A DNA stretch of 64,000 bases from Alitta virens (lineage: Eukaryota > Annelida > Polychaeta > Phyllodocida > Nereididae). Every line of letters starts with the position of its first letter. Position 1 is the first letter of the stretch. The notes beneath the pieces were generated by a model. The model was given only the letters and a program-made list of their open reading frames with translations, made no database searches and was not told the DNA's origin. Below are positions 1-13,077 of this stretch, piece after piece. Made by a program: the position numbers and the translations under genes. The stretch spans positions 15,318,058 through 15,382,057 of the forward strand of contig OW028575.1 of assembly GCA_932294295.1 (NCBI GenBank), written 5' to 3'.

Positions 1-228
1 CAACGTGATTATTGTAATGATCCCCGTGTCCATTGACACCCTTCCCCATTACTGAAAACCTCGAGAAATTTAGCTAATTCCAATGACGTAAATGACAGCC
101 TAGATTGCCCTCTGGCGGAAACACAATGTATGACGTAATGGCATGATGGTGTCCCAAACACGAAATATGGGGTGTGGGAATCAGGGAATGACTGAAGACA
201 GACAGATTTGGATCCAGAAAATCTCAGA

Positions 229-332
229 GGGGGGGGGGGGGGGCCTTCATTAAAATACCAGAGACACTCTGTCACTGATGGGTATTATCGGCAATGTAAA
301 ATTAGAGCCGAACGGGAAAGGGGGGGGGGGGG
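229..332. repeat. Two poly-G tracts
   Basis: 15 G at 229-243 and 13 G at 320-332. Similar tracts occur at 43387-43402 (16 C), 48431-48442 (12 C), 52702-52716 (15 G) and 58121-58144 (24 G). Confidence 0.9.
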
Positions 333-1701
333 AGCATCCGCGCCTGTGGATAATACAGAGAAAATTTTAATTCATTTTATATATAAAGCACCTGCTTTTG
401 AATTCATTGGCACTTCCGGAAGCAGATTTAAATCGAGTTCTAGAGTTCTGTTCATAACATAAAATTCTGGAGCCAGAGAAAGTGGTACAGGCCTGGTACA
501 TCCAAAATTTACTTGGGCCTTTAACATTCTTTTTTTTAACTCTAGGACGAAAGTCAGCTTAAATAAGATTTGGGACTTTATTTGATAAAGAGTTATAAGT
601 TGACTGGAAGGCATGCATATATCCGTTCCTGATAGGAAATTGTATTTCGTTCGTCCATGCATGTGTTGTACAGTTGGGGGTCAATTGTTTACATACAGTA
701 TTATACAAACATTTTAAAATAACAAAAATTCGGTGGTAAATTACCAATCAATGCCTTGTGAAAGTGCATTTGATTAAGATAATTCAATATATCCTCCCCT
801 ATATTAAAACTATTGTTATGCAGTGGCACTTGTATTCTTAATTTGCCTCTAGTGCCATGGTGGTGATATGTCCATCAAACTGTACTAGCTAACACTTGCA
901 TTTCCTGTTTTAAACTCCTTGAATATTTCATCATAATCAACCTAGTTTTGTTTTGACCTTCCTAAAGTGGATGGAACCTTGAAATACCATTGAATGCTGG
1001 GCAATCAGAGCTAAACTGAAAGTTTGGGTGTATTTATCTTTTGCAAAATGGTGATTACACAAAACATAAGTCACACTTGGTAACTGTACATCAGATTTTA
1101 AACATGGTAAAACATCCTGGAGTGGCATGAAGAGATCATGATTAATATCCAATGGAATATTTGTGACATAATTATGCATAGACTTGAAAAATAGTGACCA
1201 TCACCATTCTTTGATCTTCGATCATAAAAAGAAAAGCATTGCAGTAAAAAAGTGTACTGGACAAAACATAAGCAATTGAGGGAGGTTAGTGTATGTACTT
1301 TTATGACCAACCAGTTTTAGAATTCATTGAAGAAAATGTTACGTAATGTATGAGAAAGTGTATGCTTCAAATTTGCATTTTATTTAACAAATTCACACGA
1401 TGTCTTTCATATTAAAACCATTGTTGATTGGAAATTTACCACAGGATGTTTGTCACAATAAAATGTTTGTATAATACTCAGCTGTATGTAAAAATATGAC
1501 CCCAACTGTGTGTACATTATGTCATTGAGATGCACTCATTAAAACAAGGAAGGACATTCTTAAACACTTCACATGAGGTTTTGTGAATTAAATGGCATTC
1601 TGCAAACCAAGCAGGGCCAACCCAACTGTCATTTGCATCCACAACGTATTCAGCAAGCCATTTAGATATGGCAGTGCAAATGTACTCGAATTTGTACTCA
1701 C

Positions 1702-1877
1702 ATGGTCGATGTCGAAGTATCCTAGAGGATGCAGGGGTTCTAGAGGGGGAAGTGTCCTCTCTAGGACGACGCCTAGCGGAGAGGTCATCGTCGTAGTCAG
1801 AGATATTCAAATGACTCAAGCTGTGCAACGGAATTGTGGGTAATGTCTTGGCCCTCACGAATTCTTTGCCATTCACA
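1702..1877 (-). CDS. Probable internal exon of an unidentified gene
   Basis: 176 bases between a strong acceptor (CTATTTTGCAG) and a strong donor (GTGAGTAC) on the minus strand, open in one frame. It encodes VNGKEFVRAKTLPTIPLHSL, SHLNISDYDDDLSARRRPRE and DTSPSRTPASSRILRHRP. The segment is rich in S/T-P and arginine, typical of a disordered phosphorylated region. Start phase needs two bases from the previous exon and it ends one base into a codon. No partner exon could be joined with certainty, and I do not recognise the protein. Confidence 0.5.
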
Positions 1878-2448
1878 CTGCAAAATAGAAGAAAAGATCT
1901 ATTATCATACAGCAATCAACTTTAACAGAACAAGTTTCTAATGTGGTCTAATCCACGAGGTTAGTATCTAAACGATAAACATAAAATTATATTAAAAAGA
2001 ATCTCACACATGCACTCAAGCACAGGCTCGAGTAAATAAGTCAAGATTGGGCTCCAAACTAACCAATCAGCAGTGACCCAAACGATATTTTAAATGAGTT
2101 GACCCTGCCGTGACATGGCCTGACTATTACCCCTGGCCAGTACAATGTTTTCATACTCCATATGAGTGAAAGACAAGTCCATCTAATTGTTTCTGTTCAT
2201 TTGACAGCTCTGACCACGACCGTCACCACGTGGGCCACATTAATATATTATAATACCCCAATTTTGTGGGATTTGCCTGAGGTACCTTTCCTGGTTGCAC
2301 ACAGGCAATTAACTCTTACTTTTCCAAACTATCTTTACTAATAGTTATGCCTAGTGTTATGCGGGAGCTGGCAGCTCTCCATATGGCATCGTGACAAGAG
2401 TACATTTGTCAGCTAATTTGTATTGAGAAAATCTATGAAACTAACATA

Positions 2449-2545
2449 TATGGCATGGTATAGCATGATATGGTATTGTTTGACATGGTATGGTAATGGT
2501 ATGGCATGGTAATGGTATATGGTACGGTATGCATGATATTAATTC
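2449..2545 (+). repeat. Degenerate TGGTA/TGGCA repeat
   Basis: Irregular repeats of ATGGTA, GGCATGGTA and GGTAATGGTA. The long open frames read across it are low-complexity. Confidence 0.6.
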
Positions 2546-3653
2546 TAAACGTACTGAGTAGAATAATCCATTGGAGTCTGCACTGCAGGTCTCCACCATA
2601 GAATAACTGCAAGCTACTACATTGCAGGCAACGAGTCTTAGGCAGCACACAAACACGAGAGGGAGCCTGCGGTCTCAAAGCACTGATACGCCCTCTAGAC
2701 CCACAAACCAATGCTGAATGAAACTCTAAAGACTGAAAAAATAAGTGACTATATTTTGCAGTGGTTCAATTAAAACTTCCTACACAAAGAGATGATAAAC
2801 GGCACACTTAGCAATGACATTAATCTTTACAATGACCAAATAAGCCCATATACATGTACATTTTGTAGTAAGAATAAAGCTGCATTGTTTCTCTCAAAAG
2901 GCTATAGTGCACTTTCTTTCAACTATGATAGCGCTAAAACCCGTAGTCTCCTTGGAGCAAGTGTCATTCTTAGGAAAGCTAAATCTTGGGTTACCACGGC
3001 TACTGTGTGACAGAAACGCGATTCTCCGTGGAATGAAGCTTATTTATCGCTCACTACCGATGGTTTTAATGGTCCAGCTTAGCCAATACCAAATTACCTC
3101 ATGGTTTATTTGCGTAATTAAAGACAAGGCACACACGTAAAGGCAGTTGGATTGCACTGTTCCTTAATGAGTTTCTGTGATTATTTTACACTCAATGGGG
3201 TAATGTTAGAATCGACTAAAGGCAGCTCAAAACGTTCCAACAACAACATGATTGCATAACACTGTTTAACATTGCCTTGCCTATGATTTACAACCTAATT
3301 CAAATCACGGGATTTTCCATAACTGACAAACTGACTACATCCTGTTTGACAAATCTGACCACTTCATTTCAAGCCAATCATGATATGAGACTGCATGATT
3401 CAATCAATCAGATCCTCAAAGTCTTGCTGATAAAACTGATCACTTGTTGAGCACTTGTCTAAATACTTCTAATGGAAACCTTAACATGACACATTACTGA
3501 TTATATCCCCATTGATTTATCGAAACACGAATAAGTTTCCCATTTTTGGGTTTTCCAATGAACCAGTGGTAGGTCCTGAGTACGTTAAAGTCTAACGTGG
3601 AAATGGATTTTGTAACCATAATTTACTAAAGTATCCCTTATTGGACCCCTAAT

Positions 3654-3737
3654 ATACACTAATGGACTTTAAAAACGCATAACTGCGGGTTTGTACAACA
3701 TGTTTTACCTATGCGTTTTTAAAGTCCATTAGTGTAT
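3654..3737. repeat. Perfect 28-bp inverted repeat (hairpin or foldback)
   Basis: Arms 3654-3681 and 3710-3737 are exact reverse complements with a 28-base spacer. A shared piece, TTTTTAAGTCCA, recurs near 3868 and 4438, suggesting a local family. It could be a small foldback element or an RNA hairpin. Confidence 0.7.
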
Positions 3738-5014
3738 GTTCATTTCATGCATTAACAAAAATAGTAGCATTTTGATGACGCAGTAGCTTTTACTTGCCCT
3801 AGCGTAGGCACTGGACCAATAAACTAGTTCCAATCCAAAACCAGTAAGACCTGTTTATAAAATGCATTTTTAAGTCCAGTTATAACGACATTACCAAAGA
3901 AGGGATTTTTTTTTTTTGCAAGTCTAACCATATATTATATACAAAGATACCCGGTAATTTCGGACACTCTTTGACTGTACCAAATACAAATAGTCGGCAA
4001 GTCCCACTGCAGCCTCATAACCAGGTTCATCAACACTAATAGGACAGTCGCCCAAGGTAGAGCATGAAGGTCATCCCGGACATCTCAAAAGGCCAAGCAC
4101 GCTGTCCAGTGCACTGACCACTGCCCACAGCTTTATTATATCAGAAGACACGCAATGTCTAGGAAACAAAAGCTTTGAGATAAAACAAGAATTCGCCTCC
4201 AACATCTTATCTCACGTAAAGCCAGCAAGCCTCAATTAAAATTTAATACTGACGGAAAATTCACGGGAAATATTTATAACAATGTCAGGCACAATTTACT
4301 GAATTTACAGTAATGCAAAGAGATATTCTAAAATGAATGAAATTAAGGCGAAATTAATGAAGACGAATATTCAAGCCAGGTAAATTGGCTCTAATATCAC
4401 AATCTATTGCTACCCGATAATTATGTCAGTTCTGTTTTTTAAGTCCAGTTTTGAAACATGCCAGAAACGAGCATTCCAAAACATAAATGTTATAACGGAA
4501 ATACACCCAAAAAAATTTATACCGGAAGCAAAATGAAAATAAAACACCGGAATAAGTAGTGACCAGAGAGGGTCATATATGATTTCAGAATAAGATATAC
4601 CTAGCTATTGAATACTTTAATACACAACTACTGTTGTATACATCAGTTCAAGATGCTGATGTGGTAGTTATTATTTATTAAGTAGTTATGTTATAATTAT
4701 TTATCAGGCGTTTATTAGTGAAATGAACACCAAATTTATATAACTAGGTATTCAACTACTCAGGACCAATTCCTCAGATTCTAAGCATTCAGAATCTGTC
4801 TCAATTGTCCAGAAATGTTAACAACTAGAAATGAAGTTATCAATATGTTCATTTCATCGACGGGGGTACGGCAGACGGATGGTCCGATTGGTGCGGTCAG
4901 CTTTAACTTTAATAAAAAAAGGTCTCGCTCATCAAATCTCATGTTAAACATTAATGATTTTTTAACAAACTTTTGCTTAAAAGTTCATAAAACAGCAGAA
5001 AAAATATTTTTCTG

Positions 5015-5095
5015 ACGTTTCGGACACTTTTCGTACGTTTAGGGAATCGGACGTTTAGGGTATCGGACGTTATGGACTCGGACGTTTCGACCTGA
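5015..5095 (+). repeat. Short-period TCGGACGTT repeat
   Basis: The word (T)CGGACGTT(T) and close variants occur five to six times in about 80 bases, separated by TAGGG- or ATGGAC-like spacers. A related block lies at 54305-54350 on the opposite strand, so this is a dispersed element end rather than a local microsatellite. Confidence 0.5.
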
Positions 5096-5307
5096 TACCT
5101 AACTACCATATCATAAAACAGGCATGCACTGTAACTAGACTGACATTACAACATATTATACAACAGTAGATATGTATAATTCCTGAAAGTATGATACATT
5201 ATTCAAGGTCTTTACAAAACCAATTCCTGCCTTAATTTTCGATTCGGGACTTAATTCATATGCATAACATAGTCCTTGGTCATAAACCTTAAATGGAGAA
5301 CAAGGCT

Positions 5308-5378
5308 GCAGGTAACACGTGGGTTAACAACAGGTAATACATGGGGATTAACAGCAGATAAGACATAGGGATTAACAG
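5308..5378 (+). repeat. Degenerate tandem repeat, about 23-bp unit, 3 copies
   Basis: Units share (A/G)CAGGTAAYACRTGGG then ATTAACA. The first unit contains a CACGTG E-box. Confidence 0.55.
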
Positions 5379-5505
5379 CTTATCCTGCACATGGTCCATT
5401 CCCTTGTGTTTTGCAACAAGATTTTTTTGTGTGGCCTACAATGATCCAAATGACCAATGACAAGCCATGGTCGCCATTAACACGTGCACCTAAGCAGATC
5501 ACCCA

Positions 5506-5583
5506 AGGTCAAAGGTCATGTGCCCAATTGGGTCAAACAAGGTCATACAGATCAGCCTGGTTAGGTCATTGACTTAGGGGTCA
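5506..5583 (+). promoter_or_regulatory. Cluster of nuclear-receptor half-sites (DR1, DR4, IR1-like)
   Basis: AGGTCA-A-AGGTCA (5506-5518) is a perfect DR1; GGGTCA-AACA-AGGTCA (5530-5545) is a DR4; AGGTCA-T-TGACTT (5563-5575) is near an IR1; another GGGTCA lies at 5578-5583. These spacings are those used by HNF4/RXR/PPAR, TR/LXR and EcR/FXR-type receptors. No gene start is identified nearby, so function is inference. Confidence 0.4.
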
Positions 5584-6944
5584 ACCTAGCTGGAATCTGA
5601 GGGAAGCCCACTATGACAAAGTTGAGTAAGCCAATGCAATGTGTTTTCTTTACTATCGAAGTTTGTCTGTTCCCCTTGTTTGGATGTATAAAGATAATCT
5701 GAAACTACAGACCACAACATCATAAATTCAATCTTTAGCCCACGCAGAAGCAACAGGCAGGTCTGACTGACAGGAAGTACACTGCGAACATCTACCGTAT
5801 ACAGGAAAAAGTCCTAAACTATATGTCCAACTTTCTTGAGAGTTCAAGTAGACTGAGACACATGGTTCAATCATTCAAGCATCCGAGTAATGTAAAATAA
5901 GCAAGATATTGGATATATGTAATATAATATTTTTTTACTCAGGGAAAACTGCTCAATTACAATATGTCCTATAAAGCTATAACCACAAGCACCAAAAGAT
6001 GGTGTGACTGATTGCAAGTAAATTTATAACACCACATTGTGAATGACTAATTGTAAGATTGGTATGCGAACTGCCTACAAATAAATTCACAAAACGTCCC
6101 ACTTTACAATTGCAAAGCCACACCAAAGAGGTTTTATATCATATGACGAACCAATAAACAACCCCATTTACGTTATGACATAAATAAGCTCATTTATTAA
6201 TCTAAATATTAGCCGAACCAGTTTCTTTGGTCGCGTGACTGTGGCTACTGGCTCATGCAACAAAAGCAATTGATGCGTCAACTCCGAGCAGGACCCAAGC
6301 AGCTGCTGCTGCTTCAGAAAATGATGCTAAATCTGGCATCACGTGTCCCAGCATCATGCTAAACATTCACCAAATGCCAATATCCCATCCCATAAAAGCA
6401 TCCACGTTCACTTCTTTTGATACCATTGTCATCCCAAAACACTTAACCGCAGCATCCTGCTGTTTTCTTCCCCAACCTATGCTTATTTCATGAGTGACAT
6501 ATGGGATATGCAGAAATTGCGAATGTCTTTAGATTCAAAGAAAGCCCAGGAATGTAGGAAAACGCTTAAATAGCATTGACATTTTCGAAGATTCTTTGTT
6601 GTAATTGTTATTGACATATCATCACATGTGTGTTTTGTTGCAAGGTATAATAATACTAAGTTGCAGCAGAATGACTGATTCCGTTTACTTTTACTTTTCA
6701 TAAGTTTTCGTGATTCATTACATGTAGCTCAAATGTGGTAGCCCTTAATGGCGAGATAAAACGTCCTACATGTATGAGTGTCAATTAAACATGTATTTCA
6801 TGTTCCAGGTAGCTTACTGTTGGAAATCCCAACAAATCATTTTCGTTTTTATATGCGACACTTCACACGTACATAGTTTCATCCTGTCAAATGGAACCTA
6901 GACAACTTCTGATATACGATACTGCCTGGCCCTAAATAAAACTT

Positions 6945-7105
6945 TCTGGCTATAGCTGGCTACTCAAAGCCAGATCTAAAAATACATAGTTATGATATAT
7001 TAGATACATTTCTTACATTTACCAAGGTTTAGATTGTTTCAGTGGTGGTAGGTGTAAGCCGAATATTAGATAGATGTAGGCAGAAGCAGCTGGCTTCAAT
7101 ATATC
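6945..7105 (+). repeat. Dispersed repeat, copy 1
   Basis: It shares with 11842-11995 a string of blocks in the same order: TCTGGCTATAGCTGGCTACT, AAAGCCAGATCTAAA, GTTACATTTACCAAGG, GGTGGTAGGTGTAAGCC, GTAGGCAGAAGCAGCTGG. The two copies are roughly 160 bases and clearly homologous, with small indels. No coding capacity. Confidence 0.6.
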
Positions 7106-8324
7106 AACCACATAAATATTTTGTCAGGGGTTTTATATTTATTGTCATTAACGTTGTCAACTTCTCATTTTTCAGCTGAAGGTCAGACTGTAGAGGATTA
7201 ATTTTACTGGATAAATGTCTTCAAAGCGTGAGAAACCGACTATTATATCCATCTTGTGATACATCTCTCCAGTCCCATTAAACAGGTTGCCTGACCTTAC
7301 ACTCATCAAACAGGGTCTTCGTTCTAAGCTCCTTAATCAGAAAGAATCAATCGATAGAATAGATTTAAGGTCATTAAGGCTATCCGGTCAGCATTCAGCA
7401 ACCAGTTCATCACCTTAAATTGGGCTCCTTAACACATTGGAGTCAATAGTCTTAAGGCAGTTCAGTTCTGCACTTGATGACCTAAAGGTATCAAAGGAGA
7501 AATGTCAATGATGTGAAGAGAAATAAATGACCTATGTTTTGTGATTTGTACAATTTTTTAAGGGCATATTCAAAAAAATTTGCCAGTTGGTGGATTAATG
7601 AAAAATTTAAACGACTATCTTTAATTGTGCTGAAAATAAAATGAAAATTAGTTATAATTTTTCTTTGATTAGTATGTCACTATAACATTTTCTGGTTTTT
7701 ATTATTACTATAGAGATATATATATATTATATCTAATCAATTTGTTTAATTTTTTTGACAATATTAAGGTTAACAGGGGTGGCATAATATGAACATCAAG
7801 GAATTAAAACAAATTAAGAGCGTGGCCTAATAAACAATTATCCAGTTGTTTTTCTCGACTTTTAGTACAATCCTCCTACATTAATTATCACTTTCACCTG
7901 TAAAACAGCGTTACACCTTTCCACCAAATGGCTGACAGAGGCACTTTGTAAGACTTGTCAAAGACCATATTAACTGGAAGTGGATATCAAATGCAATGCA
8001 CACAGGAAGAGCAGGCATTTTGAAGATGCATAGGATTACACGGTGTAACTCTGGAAAACCATCAATTTCTTAAGAGGTCTACCCACGCACTGAGGACTCA
8101 ATAATTATCCCAGCAATTGAGCAAAGGCAAAATGCGCACTGTGACGCGACAATTCTGTACCAGGTGTCGTTCTAAGGGTCACTATACTCGCAATTGTAAG
8201 CTAGATTAAATTAACAGCAATTTTATTATTAACATTTAGTAGACACTAAACAGGTTATGTGGATGTATATAATTAAATTGAGTTTGAGGCTTATTCACAA
8301 CTCATAGCCTGGAAACTATACGCC

Positions 8325-8400
8325 AGAGGACGTGAATGCATAATTCCCATTGAGATTGTCTCTTAACCAATGGGTGTCCTGGATATATATGACGTCCTCT
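8325..8400. repeat. Imperfect inverted repeat
   Basis: Outer arms AGAGGACGT (8325-8333) and ACGTCCTCT (8392-8400) enclose an inner pair, CCCATTG and CAATGGG, giving a bulged hairpin of about 75 bases. Confidence 0.4.
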
Positions 8401-8765
8401 AAATTTTCAAGTGTATGAAATCTGCTGTAAGACCAGCCAGCTTCTACTGATTTACATGTAGTAAACGTCCAGTGCATTATTAGAAATCTCCAGACTGCCG
8501 CAGTTGGCGGATTTGTGTCGTTAGTGGGGCTTTTACGATAACAGTTATGAGTACCACAATATGATTTACACCAGAATTTCCCACTTTTACATAGCTTAAT
8601 AGCTTCGTTGAAAGTTTGTTGCTCAAAACATGAAAACAGACCTTTTCTCTAGAATGTACATTAAATAAGAAAAATGACCCAAAAAAATAAAAAATGATAA
8701 GAAGGACGGATTTAGACATTGAACCTTTCATAGAAATGTTTGTTGCTTTCTGGTAATCTGAGACG

Positions 8766-8789
8766 GCTGGGAACAGTTTTGTTCCCAGC
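8766..8789. repeat. Perfect 10-bp hairpin, 4-base loop
   Basis: GCTGGGAACA and TGTTCCCAGC flank GTTT. It does not match the histone 3' stem-loop. No neighbouring gene explains it. Confidence 0.5.
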
Positions 8790-11700
8790 TTGAATAAATA
8801 GAGATTCCCAGTAAGCGCTAAAGGTTCTCCTCTTAGGATTCTTTATTTTAAAGCCCGTTTGGTTAATTGAAAAGAAACGGCATTTTGGAAAAAATAAAAA
8901 GTTTTCAGATCTCCCAACCACTGAACAGGAAACGAAGGCAATAAAATTGCACAGTTTTCCTGCAGATTTTAATGAGACAAATTTTTTTAACGTAAACAAA
9001 GTATACTAGCATTACTTAATGAACATGCGCGGAACAATTCTCAGTTATTAGACAGAAAATATGAAACACAAGGACAGCATTGTCAACTCTATATTATATA
9101 ACGTATTAAAAGTTATCACTTCCTTAAAAAATGTGTATACTTGCGTCGTATTTAACTAACATCACAAGAAAGTATTCGAACCCAAAACGTCTATAGGAAC
9201 CTAAGAATACCTCAGCCACAGAGTAGGCCTAGTTCACGTTATGGTGGGTAGGTTAGTCTGGTATATTTGGACAAAATAAAGAAATAAATAAAAATATGTA
9301 TATGGTAGCCTTCAATTTAAACTCTTTTGGACTAAGTCCAATGGAACGCAAGGGAACTGTAGATTAATCACATCAGAGAGCAACCCTTTTCTTGACAAAT
9401 GAAAGATATACCCTTTGGCTATACTTGATCTACGCTAAGATTGATGACTGGCACTGATGGATGGTGGCGAACGTATTTAATCAAAGTCCCCGGATTATTA
9501 GCTGATATGTAATGTCATTCTGACACATTCGTTTGGAGTAAGATTCCAGACCAGTGAGTAAAAATACATTTAATAAATGTTAGCTAACAAACAAATTGAA
9601 GCAGTCTGAATTTAAATAAATCGTCGAATCAACTTCCTAAGCTCGTCTGCTTTTGACTGCTCAACCTGTCTGCACGACAGGAAATGAAAAGTTCAATGGC
9701 TTACCCGTGAATGCTATATATCAGCCCATTACTCTAAATGACAAATCTCAAGGCCAGGTGACACATCAGTGGATCGCGCGTTATTATGTGACCTTGAGAC
9801 GCCGGGAATTGAGTAAGCGATATGATAGGCAAAAAAATAAAGGTATAAAAATAATAAAGGTTTGTGTTGCTGGGGATTGTTCACGCAATTAAGTGTAATC
9901 ATTGGAACTCTTCTCACGCGGAGGTGAGGTAAAAGGCTCTTATCAGAGCACGTGGAGCACTTGTTTCCTTCATCTTATGATTCTTATCAAAAGCAACCTC
10001 CGCGACTGGAGGGCGCAGTGGTTCAGTTGAGTGCAGACACTTGTGCAATGCTGTAATTGCTGCTGACAAATAACAAAAGAAACTTACTAACACCAAACCA
10101 AATACAATGGCCTGTTCTGCTGCCGACTGTAACGTGCGAGCGGCCAAAATAAAATATACTTCCATTACAATGATTTATTATGGGATAGTGATGCTTGCTG
10201 AAAAATATTGAAATATCAAATTCTCAACAACGGCATTTCCGAATTATATATGACTATTGTCAGAGTCAGTTAAGTTAAATCATTGTTTCCTCTTTACATA
10301 CACGAGCTTACAAGCAACTCGGATAACTATAAATTGCCGTGGTCAGAAAAGGGCGTTGGCCAGTGAAGCTGGGTCAGTGACACATTACATGGCCAATGCA
10401 AGTGGAATGGAAATGGCACCAGCTCCAAAACAACACTTTGAGGTCATTAACAGAACTGGCCTCACTCATTAAGAACCTTTTAACAGACTTCTGTTCTCTT
10501 TTGACCTGCTTTAAATGGTGCCCAACAGACTTTGGTCGACAATGCTATTGTGGCAACATATAGAAGGTGTGACAAACACGGATAACAAATAAAATACGAC
10601 TAGTTAATTGCTCCCTAGATCTAAATTAGACAAGAATGTGATAGTTTTTCTTACGTCACCTTGTGTAATCATTGTCAACATGCATACTTGTGTTGTCTAG
10701 ATCATTCTAAAGTCCTTACTTGTTGATAGTTCAAAGTAATGAGTCAGCTGAGTACAGGATTTTGTGTAGGCACAATGCACACAATAGATTGTTTACGTTG
10801 TTCGCCCTCAATTAAAATAACAACAAAAAGTCGATAGAATAACAGCCCAGCGACCTAATTATGGACATCCTTAGAATCTTTACCAGTTTACCTACTTAAA
10901 CAAAATGATTGGTAAAACTATGTATTCTCTTAAAAATACAAGAGAAATGGATTCATATTTTCTTAGTTAAGGCAATTTTTCTTAATTGCCTGCTTGTAGA
11001 ACAAGAATTGCATAAACTCAGCACATGAACATCTAATTATTCTGTAATTGTATTGTTAGACCTTTAATGCCATAAAGCCAAAAATGCCAGTGACAAACAG
11101 CAGATCAAGGTGCCATAATACGAGATGCCACAAAAACCTAATGCAGATTGCATGCGCTATATGAGCCGAAGCTGCTACTGCGAAGGACATACTATGCTGC
11201 TGCGTTATGGATGGATTATTCCCATGCAACGTATAGGTGCAAACAACTCGTAGTAGACATCTTCAAAGCTGCACTAATGTACACTTGATACAGCGTAATC
11301 AAAGCATAACTGCTCCTAACTGTATAATGCATATAGTCTGTTAGCAAAAGGTGGCCAATCTGTACTGTTATTTTCCGCGATAATCAAAATTTGCTTTTAT
11401 ATGAAGTATAATGGAAATGTTCAGGTCGATGCATGCTTCTAATTCATGTTTGTAAATAAATGAAAGTTCCATCTTTTATATAATACTCAGTATAACACAA
11501 TGTAATTATGTAACATCAAATACAGAATCTTGCCCTTTTAATCATACTCTTCAACGAACATCCCAGATAACTGAGATAAGGCAATTTAAGATTTCAATTC
11601 TCGACAGTAAAGTGCTAATAATTACGACACTAATCTCGTTTGAGAAAGTTTCTTTATTGCAAGAATTGTGGTTGCTAGGATGCTTGCAAAGGCAACTAGT

Positions 11701-11841
11701 GGGTGGAATGATGTAGCTAAAAAGGACATCGTATTTGGGAAAGTGATAAGCAGCTTGGGACAAAGGAATCTGTTTATTCACAGTTAGTTACATTGAAAAC
11801 AGTCCTAAACCTAAACAAAGCTAGACAACTCAACAGAACTG

Positions 11842-11995
11842 TCTGGCTTTATAGCTGGCTACTGAAAGCCGGATCTAAACGTTGCACTTGGTGCATACGT
11901 TGACAGTTACATTTACAAGGTTATTTTATTCAACGATGGTAGGTGTAAGCCTACTATAAGCTAGGAGTAGACAGAAGCAGCTGGTTTTAGCCAGT
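11842..11995 (+). repeat. Dispersed repeat, copy 2
   Basis: Second copy of the 6945-7105 repeat in the same orientation (TCTGGCTTTATAGCTGGC, AAAGCCGGATCTAAA, GATGGTAGGTGTAAGCC, GTAGACAGAAGCAGCTGG). A SINE begins about 50 bases downstream. Confidence 0.6.
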
Positions 11996-12044
11996 TATAG
12001 CTACAGCTCTCTATAGTTGACCATATTTAATGGAACTAACTGTA

Positions 12045-12235
12045 GGTGGCCTAGTAGTAAAGGCATTAGCCAGCTTAGAAGGTCTTGGGTTCATGACTCA
12101 TGAGTTACGCAAAATCGGTAGTGCCTTGCACTCGATGTATATACATGGAGTGTGTAAGATGTAGTGGACTCCAAGCATTATCATTTCATCATTACTTCTG
12201 CCTCTGGCAATTGGTAATAAAAGCTGACTTGGATT
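12045..12235 (+). mobile_element. tRNA-derived SINE, same family, internally shortened
   Basis: Plus-strand copy: A-box-like GGCCTAGTAGTAAAGGC, GGTCTTGGGTTCATGACTC, core TAGTGCCTTGCACTCG, tail CATCATTACTTCTGCCTC then TGGCAATTGG. The CCCCATGGG block is missing. It directly adjoins a second dispersed repeat (11842-11995) and one arm of a split inverted repeat. Confidence 0.6.
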
Positions 12236-12237
12236 AT

Positions 12238-12845
12238 ACTAGTAGCAAGGAGACATGAAATCAAATGCACACACAGAAATTAGTTCCCTGAAAGAATGAA
12301 CTTCAAATGAATTATCTTTGAATAAACAACACTGATATCACACATAGCTGCATCCAATAGACAAATAGAGAATGTGGTATGGTTATACCTAATGCATATC
12401 ACGTATATTTGTGATGTATGCATCTTTTTTTCTTTTTCTTTTTTCGTTTCTTTATTAATCGTCATTTCCTAGTGATGTTGGCCCAGGGTCAGACTAACAC
12501 AGTGACAGAATAGCAGTGAGTATTGACATTTGCCATCAAACATTAACTCCAAGGTCATTCCCTTATATCTTTTATTAGATTTAGCCATAACGCTCTCTTG
12601 CTGCAATTTAGACCATACAGAGACATACTAATGCTATCAGCACTGACTGTTGTGAGAGAAATGCTCCATCAACCACTAACTCTATCTAGTATACCTTGTC
12701 ATCTCCTCTGAAAACTTCGTTACCTCAATAAGATCAACCAGGACTATATTCCCTTTCAATATATAGTTTTATAGTATTATGCAGTCATGAAAGCGTACAA
12801 TATGCACTGTGTATGCATTTGATTTCATGTCTCCTTGCTACTAGT
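12238..12845. repeat. 39-bp inverted repeat pair, arms about 530 bases apart
   Basis: 12238-12276 and 12807-12845 are reverse complements over 39 bases with one mismatch; both include AGCAAGGAGACATGAAATC or its complement. The right arm overlaps the left arm of a second inverted pair. Confidence 0.7.
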
Positions 12846-13077
12846 GTATATTTATGACAATGAATTCATTACGTGACCTTGAAAACTTGGCTAACTTGCA
12901 TTAAATATATGGGTTGTCACTGAAAAACTGCTAATGAGCAGATATAACTATTCCACTTGCAATTCTCATTACATGAGGAATTCTGCTTCAATTTGTATTT
13001 TTTATGATTTTGTCAAATGACCACGACATTTTTATGACGAAATAACACTAAACCAGTGCATATTGTACGCTTTCATG
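12785..13077. repeat. 25-bp perfect inverted repeat pair
   Basis: 12785-12809 and 13053-13077 are exact reverse complements (GAAAGCGTACAATATGCACT within one arm). Together with the 12238-12845 pair, the 60-base block 12785-12845 has its complement split into two pieces, one on each side. Confidence 0.7.

Noticed and set aside
9914..10165. Minus-strand frame starting MEVYFILAARTLQSAAEQ with a hydrophobic stretch and a GTAAGT donor at 10087
   Set aside because: No partner exon and no family match; the hydrophobic segment lies beyond the donor, so the two readings are mutually exclusive.
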